Below, in pieces: positions 1 to 5,176 of a stretch of 8,906 nucleotides of DNA. This stretch comes from an uncultured Bacilli bacterium (lineage in GTDB: Bacteria; Bacillota_I; Bacilli_A; RF39; UBA660). The stretch's first letter is position 1. Each line of letters begins with the position of its first letter. The stretch lies in contig CANROL010000040.1 in the NCBI GenBank assembly GCA_947632255.1, positions 1 to 8,906 of the forward strand, read 5' to 3'. Under the pieces are notes generated by a model that was given only the letters and a program-made list of their open reading frames with translations, ran no database searches and was not told the DNA's origin. A program made the translations under genes and the position numbers.

Positions 1-84
1 TTTTATAATAGTTACAATTATTTATATTTTATATAATTTTATTAGATAATCCATTAATATATTTTAAAATTTAAATGTGACGGT

Positions 85-146
85 AATGACATTAAAAAAT
101 GGGAGGGTACCCTCCCAAAAACAAGTGTCATTTTTGTCATTTTTTA
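85..146. terminator. Nested hairpin with GC-rich palindrome and T-runs, probable bidirectional terminator
   Basis: The core is a perfect 16-bp palindrome at 101-116 (GGGAGGG and its complement CCCTCCC around TA). It is enclosed by outer arms AATGACA (85-91) and TGTCATT (126-132), with a second TGTCATT copy at 135-141. On the plus strand the outer arm is followed by T-rich sequence; on the minus strand the core is followed by A then six T. Either strand could therefore terminate here. The GC-rich core stands out sharply from its AT-rich surroundings. A protein-binding site is the alternative reading. Confidence 0.5.
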
Positions 147-248
147 TTATATTTGTAATTAAATATTGAAAATAAATAGAAATTATTATAGAATAATAAA
201 TGAAAGAGAAGTTCGTAAGTTGTAGTTTTATCGCTCCAAGTTGAAAAT

Positions 249-281
249 AACTTACAAACTGTTTAATGTTTGTAAGTTTTT
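249..281. terminator. Strong hairpin downstream of the toxin-like gene
   Basis: An 11-bp perfect stem is formed by AACTTACAAAC (249-259) and GTTTGTAAGTT (268-278) with an 8-base loop. On the plus strand it is followed by a run of five T. On the minus strand, downstream of the toxin-like gene's stop, it is followed by ATTTTC. It is best read as the terminator of the minus-strand operon and also as a plus-strand terminator. An extra arm at 211-221 (GTTCGTAAGTT) could pair with 249-259 instead, with one mismatch. Confidence 0.6.
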
Positions 282-331
282 AATTTAATAAAATAATACA
301 AAAAAGACAAGAAATTTTAAATTTTCAACTT

Positions 332-724
332 TTATATATAATTTTTTATTTCATCATATAATTCATCTTTATTTATTACTTCCTGATAATATTTAAATTG
401 TTTTATTATTTTTTTAAATAATATGTCATCAACAAAGCCATAAGGAATATAGTTATTTATTTCTTGTTTATATATATTTTTCAAATTTATATAACTAATT
501 GGAGCTTTTAATTTATTGTCTTTATTCTTCTTTAATGAAAAATGTTGATAATTATTTTTATGTAATGCTTTATTACTTGAACTTGAAATAGTTAAATGAT
601 AAAAATAAGTTTCTGTAACACGAATTATTAGAACTGGATGTCCAGTTATTGAAAAATCAACTCTTCCAGCATCCTTGTAAATTATATTTCTTAAATTAAT
701 AATATCTTGTTCTTCCGCCAACAT
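332..724 (-). CDS. Small protein, probable MazF/PemK-like toxin of a Panacea pair
   Basis: This 130-residue protein carries GHPVLII at residues 28-34, a strand resembling the RPVLII-type core of MazF/PemK mRNA interferases. Short beta-like segments follow (YFYHLTISS near 40-48) and then SYINLKNIY near 78-85, which resembles the family's 'yinL' segment, before a charged helical tail. There is no signal peptide or membrane segment. Its ATG follows the stop codon of the Panacea gene with no base between them, and both are in the same frame, so translation is probably coupled. The nearest Shine-Dalgarno-like sequence (AAGGGA, around 743-748) is unusually far, about 17 bases, from the start. In MazF relatives this role would be RNA cleavage in the cytoplasm, but the match rests on short motifs and on context. 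An unrelated small toxin is possible. Confidence 0.55.
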   Translation of the reverse strand: MLAEEQDIINLRNIIYKDAGRVDFSITGHPVLIIRVTETYFYHLTISSSSNKALHKNNYQHFSLKKNKDNKLKAPISYINLKNIYKQEINNYIPYGFVDDILFKKIIKQFKYYQEVINKDELYDEIKNYI

Positions 725-1354
725 TTAATATATCATTAAATTCCCTTCATTATCTCTAGAAATATAATAAGTTACATTTTCATCATCATAATTTGCATTA
801 CATAGTTCGTTATATTCATCATCACTTAGTGTTACATCTGGGGTTAAGAAAAAATATCTTCCATTAATAATTTCTAATTTTTCATTAAATTCTTCATCTT
901 TATAATTATCATATAATTCTAACATTACATCTTTATATTCTTGTAATAATACTTCATTAGATATTTTGGGATTAAGTTGTTTTTTTACTTTTTCTTCTAA
1001 AGAACTCCAAGGTAATTCTTCATGTGTTTGTTTAGATATAACATCAGCTTTATAATAGCCATACAATCTATTAATAATTTGAAGAACTTTAATTTCATCA
1101 TTAGTTAATTCAATTTTTATATTTGCATTTAATAGATCATCATACTTATATTTACCATATACATAAGGTAATACAGGTCCATTTTTCCAAGCTTCAACAT
1201 CTTTTTGAATTATATTTTTATTTAATGCTAAAAACATTGCTTTTGCATAATAACAAAGTTTATTTAATAAAACATTTCCATCATATGAATTAGTTTGAAC
1301 TGTATTATTATTCTCGCAAAACCATTTTGCAACCATTAATGTTTTGTCCATCAT
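725..1354 (-). CDS. Panacea-domain (DUF4065/SocA-like) protein, probable antitoxin
   Basis: The 209-residue product has the Panacea-domain signature in order: LLNKLCYYAKA at residues 29-39, then DVEAWKNGPVLPYVY at 52-66, then the conserved block SKQTHEELPW at 107-116. Residues 1-125 cover the domain. A further 80 residues, including acidic stretches near 150-165 and 175-195, form a C-terminal extension that may bind a partner. Panacea proteins are known as phage or plasmid SocA/GepA-like proteins and as antitoxins that neutralise many unrelated toxins. The tight fusion-like arrangement with the small downstream gene supports an antitoxin role. The start is ATGATG: GGAGG lies 4 bases before the first ATG and 7 before the second, so the second (1349-1351) may be the one used. 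The domain assignment is strong; the antitoxin function is inferred. Confidence 0.85.
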   Translation of the reverse strand: MMDKTLMVAKWFCENNNTVQTNSYDGNVLLNKLCYYAKAMFLALNKNIIQKDVEAWKNGPVLPYVYGKYKYDDLLNANIKIELTNDEIKVLQIINRLYGYYKADVISKQTHEELPWSSLEEKVKKQLNPKISNEVLLQEYKDVMLELYDNYKDEEFNEKLEIINGRYFFLTPDVTLSDDEYNELCNANYDDENVTYYISRDNEGNLMIY

Positions 1355-1356
1355 AA

Positions 1357-1366
1357 CACCTCCTTA
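1357..1366 (-). promoter_or_regulatory. Perfect Shine-Dalgarno site of the Panacea gene
   Basis: On the minus strand this reads TAAGGAGGTG, fully complementary to the 16S rRNA 3' end. The GGAGG core sits 4 bases from the first and 7 bases from the second of two consecutive ATG codons, favouring the second as start. Confidence 0.8.
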
Positions 1367-1367
1367 A

Positions 1368-1396
1368 TTTCCACTTATATATATAAGATGTGGAAA
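1368..1396 (-). promoter_or_regulatory. Inverted repeat in the 5' leader of the Panacea operon
   Basis: Arms TTTCCAC (1368-1374) and GTGGAAA (1390-1396) enclose a nearly centred palindrome CTTATATATATAAG (1374-1387). It lies between the predicted transcription start near 1398 and the ribosome site. It could be an operator for autorepression, as is usual in toxin-antitoxin operons, or a 5' RNA stem that protects the message. The sequence does not decide between them. Confidence 0.45.
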
Positions 1397-1404
1397 GCAA
1401 TCTC

Positions 1405-1413
1405 ATTATAACA
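1405..1413 (-). promoter_or_regulatory. Extended -10 promoter of the Panacea operon
   Basis: The minus strand reads TGTTATAAT, a perfect TGn-TATAAT extended -10 element about 50 bases upstream of the start codon. No good -35 hexamer lies at the usual distance, which is common for extended -10 promoters. Transcription should start near 1398, immediately before the inverted repeat. Confidence 0.6.
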
Positions 1414-1473
1414 TATTTTCTAGTAATTTCCTAGCAAATTACGTTAAAGTTTAATTAATATTTATCCATCCTA

Positions 1474-1498
1474 ATTACGACAACACTGTTGTCGTAAT
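1474..1498. promoter_or_regulatory. Perfect 25-bp operator-like palindrome
   Basis: Arms ATTACGACAACA (1474-1485) and TGTTGTCGTAAT (1487-1498) are exact complements around a single C. A one-base centre makes an RNA hairpin unlikely and no T-run follows, so this looks like a binding site for a dimeric repressor. A TATAAT (1520-1525) lies just downstream on the plus strand, so the palindrome sits where it could block a rightward promoter. TTAC/GTAA outer ends recall BlaI/CopY-type operators in a general way, but no such regulator is encoded here. Confidence 0.6.
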
Positions 1499-1524
1499 CT
1501 CATCATTTTAAAAGTGCTATATAA

Positions 1525-1809
1525 TTGAATTATGATTGTCTAACGTTCTTTGATGGTGATAATTATTATCATTTTCTTGGAAAAAGTTCTGATACTTTAA
1601 CCAAAGAGATAAAAGGAAGTCATAATAAAAAAGCTAAATCTAATTTGTGGTTTGTATTTATTCCTCTTAATTGCACTAAAACTTTAGCCGAGATGACTGA
1701 TGAAGAAAAAAATAATAGACCAGATAATAGAACTAGTGCTACTGATGAATTTATTAATTGGTATAAATTAAATTATCAAAATACTAAAAAATTAGTAAAA
1801 AATCATTAA
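1525..1809 (+). pseudogene. Open frame of unknown function lacking a proper start, probably 5'-truncated
   Basis: The frame opens right after an in-frame TAA (1522-1524); the only possible start at its head is TTG (1525-1527), which overlaps a TATAAT sequence and has no Shine-Dalgarno site before it. The 94 codons look like real protein: mixed polar and aromatic residues, two Trp, and segments such as FFDGDNYYHFLGK and NLWFVFIPLN near the front and FINWYKLNY near the end. No family was recognised. It has no signal peptide or membrane segment. The best reading is the C-terminal remnant of a gene whose front was lost, leaving the upstream palindrome and promoter-like sequence joined to it. A short genuine gene starting at TTG is less likely but possible. 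Confidence 0.45.
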
Positions 1810-1878
1810 TACTTTGTATAAAATCAATAACTACTAAACTATTCTAAAGAAATACTATTTAAATAACTATAAAAGTAG

Positions 1879-1884
1879 TATAAT
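1879..1884 (+). promoter_or_regulatory. Probable -10 element of the methyltransferase gene
   Basis: A perfect TATAAT lies 25 bases before the methyltransferase ATG, with the start of transcription expected near 1891. The -35 region is weak (TATTTA at 1856-1861, 17-base spacing). Short arms ATACTA (1852-1857) and TAGTAT (1876-1881) flank the spacer and could form a modest operator. Confidence 0.45.
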
Positions 1885-1909
1885 ATTTAGTAAAGATTGG
1901 AGGAAAAAT

Positions 1910-2579
1910 ATGATAAAATCTAAAGGCTGGAATTGGAAAATAGTAAAGGAGGATGAAGAAGAATATTGGAAAAATCCAAGTATGGAATCATATTATTTAG
2001 TAAACAGATGGAAGTCACTAGATAAAAATGATTTTCTTGATTTAGGATGTGGAATAGGTAGACATTCCATATTATTTGGAAAAAATGATTTCAATGTTAG
2101 TTGTTTTGATATAAAGTGAAGAAGCAATTAATAGAACTAAAGAATGGGCTCAAAGTGAAAACTTAGAATTTGACTATAAAATTGGGGATATGCTTCAATT
2201 ACCCTATAATAATGAACAATTTGATTGCGTATATTGTCGCAATGTAATTTCACATACAGATACTGAAGGAATGAAACAAATAATAAAAGAATTAGATAGA
2301 GTAATGAAACATAAAGCTGAATGTTATATTACATTAGGTTCTAAAGATACATGGGGTTTTAAACAAGAAGATTGGCCTTTAATTGATGAAAATACACGAC
2401 TTAGGATGGAAGAAGGTCCAGAATATAAAGTACCTCACTTCTACGTTGATTATAACTTAGTTAAAGAATTATTCAGTAATTTCAAAATAATTAATATTCA
2501 TCAAGAAATAGAATACAATGAAACTAAAAATTTTGTTGCAGAATCTTATCATTATCATGTTTTAATCCAAAAATACTAA
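1910..2579 (+). pseudogene. Class I SAM-dependent methyltransferase, interrupted by a frameshift
   Basis: The first part (1910-2119) carries SAM-binding motif I, FLDLGCGIGRHS at residues 42-53, and the acidic end of strand 2, SCFDI at 64-68, then hits TGA at 2117-2119. In another frame, open from 2115, the protein continues as SEEAINRTKEW and on through GDMLQLPYNNEQFDCVYC, the usual 'D..LPf.d..FD.V' motif of Methyltransf_11-type enzymes, to a TAA at 2577-2579. Removing one A from the run at 2113-2115 gives a smooth FDI-SEEAI join, so one inserted base explains the break. The repaired length, about 222 residues, is normal for a small methyltransferase; the substrate is unknown. Start support is good: TGGAGG (1898-1903) six bases before ATG. 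It may be a true pseudogene, a phase-variable tract or a sequencing error. A 3' fragment starting at the ATG at 2190 would lack the SAM site. Confidence 0.85.
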
Positions 2580-2590
2580 ATAAATAGAAT

Positions 2591-2624
2591 AAAAAATGCT
2601 TAAATTTAAACTTAAGCATTTTTT
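2591..2624 (+). terminator. Intrinsic terminator of the methyltransferase gene
   Basis: A 13-bp perfect inverted repeat, AAAAAATGCTTAA (2591-2603) and TTAAGCATTTTTT (2612-2624), has an 8-base loop and ends in six T. It lies 12 bases after the methyltransferase stop codon and separates it from the collagen-like gene. Confidence 0.85.
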
Positions 2625-2689
2625 ATATTGAATGATAAAATAACAATAATTTAAATTTATCATATTTTATAATAAAGGATGAATTTAAA

Positions 2690-3421
2690 ATGAATGAAAA
2701 TTATCAAAAAGCTTTAGAAAAAGTTAGAAAAGCCCAAAAAGATTTTAAGTATCCTAATTGTTGTTATCAAATAATTAATCCGGCAAGTATTTTAGTTGGA
2801 CCTACTGGTCCTATGGGACCTCAAGGGTTGCAAGGAATTCAAGGTGAAGTTGGACCACAAGGCTTGAGGGGTGAACAAGGCGAGCAAGGTCTTCAAGGAC
2901 CACGTGGTGAACAAGGAATTCCGGGACCAATTGGCCCAATGGGACCAGAAGGGCCTGAAGGAAAACAAGGCCCACCTGGAGCTGGTCTTCTAGCCGCCTA
3001 TGGAGGAAAATATAACAATATTAGTACAATGATTAATACTAACAAAGTTGGTAGTTGGGTTCAAATCCCTTTAATTGAAAATATGACTAACATAAATATC
3101 AAAGAATCAATTGAAAATACTATCGTTATCGACCAAGATGGTGTTTATGAATTAAATTACGCATTAAATGCAACTTCTAATAAAACTGCAACCATTACTA
3201 TTTGGATAAGAAATAATCAAGTCATGATGCCCTCGACTGTTCTTGCTAAACCAGTTGTAGCAAATGGTGAAATTAGTTTTTATGGTAGTACCATCACTGA
3301 ATTAAGCGCCGATGATTATTTAGATATGGAACTATCGGCAACTGAAGATGATGTTGCTATAACTTTACAAACTGGTGTATCGGCCATGTTAAGTGTTAAA
3401 AAAATTGATGAAAAAGAATAA
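2690..3421 (+). CDS. Collagen-like protein with BclA-type C-terminal domain
   Basis: The 243-residue protein has three parts. Residues 1-36 are a charged helix-like leader (YQKALEKVRKAQKDF) followed by a Cys-Cys pair at 24-25. Residues 37-96 are 20 uninterrupted Gly-X-Y triplets, rich in GPMGPQG and GEQG units, as expected for a trimeric collagen helix. Residues 98-243 form a compact beta-rich domain opening with LLAAYGGKYNN and WVQIPL, typical of the BclA C-terminal/TNF-like jelly roll that nucleates trimers. There is no signal peptide, membrane segment or sorting signal, as in exosporium-type collagen-like proteins, so its route to the surface is unknown. AAAGGATG at 2674-2681 supports the start. 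It converges on the sortase gene. Local GC rises in the Gly-X-Y region because of GGN and CCN codons. A role as surface or spore-coat filament is inferred; no partner is proven. Confidence 0.85.
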   Translation: MNENYQKALEKVRKAQKDFKYPNCCYQIINPASILVGPTGPMGPQGLQGIQGEVGPQGLRGEQGEQGLQGPRGEQGIPGPIGPMGPEGPEGKQGPPGAGLLAAYGGKYNNISTMINTNKVGSWVQIPLIENMTNINIKESIENTIVIDQDGVYELNYALNATSNKTATITIWIRNNQVMMPSTVLAKPVVANGEISFYGSTITELSADDYLDMELSATEDDVAITLQTGVSAMLSVKKIDEKE

Positions 3422-3430
3422 ATTTTAACC

Positions 3431-3480
3431 AAATAAAAACTCTATTCTAACCAAATTAGATTAAATAGAGTTTTTTATTT
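3431..3480. terminator. Bidirectional terminator between collagen-like gene and sortase
   Basis: Arms AAATAAAAACTCTATT (3431-3446) and AATAGAGTTTTTTATTT (3464-3480) pair along almost their full length, with a smaller inner TCTAA/TTAGA pairing in the loop. T-rich tails are present on both strands, and the element sits exactly between two converging genes, whose 3' ends it serves. Confidence 0.85.
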
Positions 3481-4210
3481 ATATTTTTTTCGCAACTATA
3501 ACAAACCTACCATTATTTTTCGAATATTCACAAGTAGATAAAGTAAGTAATTGATCCCCATATGTTGCCTCAACATCTGTTTTATAAATACTACTTTTTT
3601 TAGCTTCATTTACATAATAATTAAATTCTTCTTCATTTAAATTAACATAATTATAATATCTAAAAATATTAGATTCATTTTGATAATAAACCCGTGAATA
3701 AAAAACCGCCATAATTTCATATTCACTTTCTTCTTCTAAAGTAGCAAATTTAATAATTTTATGATCTAAATAAAAATCTTTATCTTTATAATTTATTAAA
3801 TCTTCAAACATTAATTTTGTTGATGTTCTATGGCCATATATTAAACAATTAGAACTAGTATTTAAATCGACATCTTTATCCAAAAAAATACTTCCCCTTT
3901 TAGATTCTTCTTTTAAATAATTATGATTTAAATAATAACTATTATCTATTGTTTGTAAGACGGGATAATCTATATTCGTATCATCTATTTGAATCCAACC
4001 TAATATATCATTATTTTGTTTATTTAATTCTGTTAATTTAGCTAATAATATATCTTTATCATTTATTTCATTATCTTTTAAGATAACATTATCTAATATA
4101 TTAGTATTAACTTTCTTATCATGATATATATCTATTATATTATTAATAAACAAAACACTACTAACTATAAAAACTATTACTAAAATTATTTTTATTATTT
4201 TATTTTTCAT
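3479..4210 (-). CDS. Class B-type sortase
   Basis: This 243-residue membrane-anchored cysteine transpeptidase has an N-terminal transmembrane segment (about residues 5-25) and a basic start, then a catalytic domain. Visible motifs are ILGWIQIDDTNIDYPVLQ at 69-86, the early signature of class B enzymes, LIYGHR with catalytic His127, LSTCEY with catalytic Cys227, and GRFVIVA with catalytic Arg235. The three catalytic residues are intact, so the enzyme should be active. It would cleave a sorting signal and attach the protein to the cell wall, outside the membrane. The adjacent upstream gene encodes a protein with a TPKTG signal, the probable substrate. GAGGG lies about 7 bases before the ATG. 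A hairpin terminator separates the two genes, so sortase expression probably depends on partial read-through or a promoter inside the substrate gene. Confidence 0.92.
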   Translation of the reverse strand: MKNKIIKIILVIVFIVSSVLFINNIIDIYHDKKVNTNILDNVILKDNEINDKDILLAKLTELNKQNNDILGWIQIDDTNIDYPVLQTIDNSYYLNHNYLKEESKRGSIFLDKDVDLNTSSNCLIYGHRTSTKLMFEDLINYKDKDFYLDHKIIKFATLEEESEYEIMAVFYSRVYYQNESNIFRYYNYVNLNEEEFNYYVNEAKKSSIYKTDVEATYGDQLLTLSTCEYSKNNGRFVIVAKKI

Positions 4211-4230
4211 TCTATAACCCTCATTTAAGA

Positions 4231-4259
4231 AAAAATGAAGTATTTTTTTACTTCATTTT
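4231..4259 (-). terminator. Intrinsic terminator between anchored protein and sortase
   Basis: Arms AAAATGAAGTA (4232-4242) and TACTTCATTTT (4249-4259) are perfect complements with a 6-base loop. Reading on the minus strand, the second arm runs into a T stretch. It lies 8 bases after the stop codon of the anchored protein and 20 bases before the sortase start, and should reduce sortase transcription relative to its substrate. Confidence 0.75.
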
Positions 4260-4267
4260 ATAATACT

Positions 4268-5107
4268 TTAAGCTCTTTTTCTAAAACCAACAAGGCCTAT
4301 TAAAGATATTAAGGCAATAACACCAGAGTACATTGATTCATTAACTCCTGTTTTAGGTGTTTCATCTAAAGCATTTTCAAATTTAGCAGTTAAAACCATA
4401 TCTTCATTAATAATATCATTTAAACTAAAGGCTTTATCACCTCTAAATAAACCAATATATTTTTTACCAGCGGGAGCTTTAGTTAAAACATCTAAATTAG
4501 CTTTTTCATCTTTTGATAAATAACTATTTAAAGATTCACCTTTTTTAACAGTAAAGGTTTTACTTCCAACTATACTATTTACAGTTACTTTAACATGAGT
4601 AGATGGTACTTCATCAAGAATAACTTTATCTGGATCAACTTCCACGATTAATTTTTGATCATTGAAATTACCATCGCCATTCCAGTCAAAGTCATACTGT
4701 AAAATAATATAAGGTTCACCATTGTCTTTAATCTTTTTAAGATTTTCTTGAGTAACATTAATCCAAGCATTAACATAATCTGAACCATCTTTTACTTGGT
4801 CAAATTTTACAGTAACGCCACCTCTTTTATATTGGGCATTTTCTGATCTATCACTTGGGGCATCAATTCTAATACCAATCCAATACCCATCAACAGTTCG
4901 ACCAATATTTACATCTTTTTGATACCATTGAAGATTACCTGCTGTATATTTTACTGTAATTGTTTTTGAACCATTCTTATCAATATCTGATGTACCTGCA
5001 CTTATTACTCTAACACTTCCAAGTCCTTCGGCAGCAAAAACATTAGTTGTCAAAGTTAGTAATAAAAATAAGCCTAAAAGTATTACTGAGAAAATATTTT
5101 TTTTCAT
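4268..5107 (-). CDS. Secreted cell-wall-anchored protein with TPKTG sorting signal
   Basis: The 279-residue precursor starts with a signal peptide (residues 1-25; lysines, a long hydrophobic core and a VFA-A cleavage site). It ends with a cell-wall sorting signal: TPKTG at 250-254, a hydrophobic stretch at about 260-274 and a basic tail with R276, K277 and R278. The canonical Leu is replaced by Thr. The only sortase in the window lies directly downstream, which makes this protein its likely substrate. Between these ends are an unrecognised beta-rich region (30-135), an Asp/Asn-rich loop at 141-150 (D141, N143, D145, N147, N149, D150) that could bind calcium, and a segment at 170-245 resembling InlB/Listeria-Bacteroides repeats and ending VLTAKFE. 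AAAGGGG before the ATG supports the start. An adhesin or structural surface role is inferred. Confidence 0.88.
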   Translation of the reverse strand: MKKNIFSVILLGLFLLLTLTTNVFAAEGLGSVRVISAGTSDIDKNGSKTITVKYTAGNLQWYQKDVNIGRTVDGYWIGIRIDAPSDRSENAQYKRGGVTVKFDQVKDGSDYVNAWINVTQENLKKIKDNGEPYIILQYDFDWNGDGNFNDQKLIVEVDPDKVILDEVPSTHVKVTVNSIVGSKTFTVKKGESLNSYLSKDEKANLDVLTKAPAGKKYIGLFRGDKAFSLNDIINEDMVLTAKFENALDETPKTGVNESMYSGVIALISLIGLVGFRKRA

Positions 5108-5176
5108 ACTAAACCCCTTTCTTTTCTCTATTTATATTTTCACCAAATTTAGACAAATTATTACTAAAAATTACTA

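Larger units (their letters stand above)
1..331. other. Gene-free, hairpin-rich intergenic region
   Basis: No convincing coding frame is visible in the first 331 bases, which are extremely AT-rich. The stretch holds two hairpin structures, listed separately: a nested one built around a GC-rich 16-bp palindrome, and a second strong stem with a competing upstream arm. The toxin-like gene to the right ends into this region, so at least part of it is the 3' untranslated and terminator region of that operon. A small RNA on the plus strand cannot be excluded. Confidence 0.6.

Noticed and set aside
211..281. CRISPR tracrRNA-like sequence or CRISPR repeat remnant
   Set aside because: A hairpin followed by T and an AAGTTGAAAATAA segment recalls a tracrRNA tail, but there is no repeat-spacer array and no cas gene in the window, so the claim has no support.
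1474..1498. Intrinsic terminator
   Set aside because: The loop would be one base and no T-run follows on either strand; an operator is more likely.
2117..2119. TGA read as tryptophan (Mycoplasma-type code)
   Set aside because: Continuing in that frame soon meets TAA and loses the conserved methyltransferase sequence; TGG is used for Trp throughout, and TGA ends the small gene before the recombinase.
2190..2579. Independent 129-residue gene
   Set aside because: It is the C-terminal part of a methyltransferase without a SAM-binding motif; the frame extends upstream to 2115 and joins the first part.
2661..2673. TATAAT just before the first collagen-like gene as its -10 promoter element
   Set aside because: Transcription would start within or after the ribosome site, and no -35 hexamer is at a suitable distance. 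A sporulation-type promoter was considered but could not be supported.
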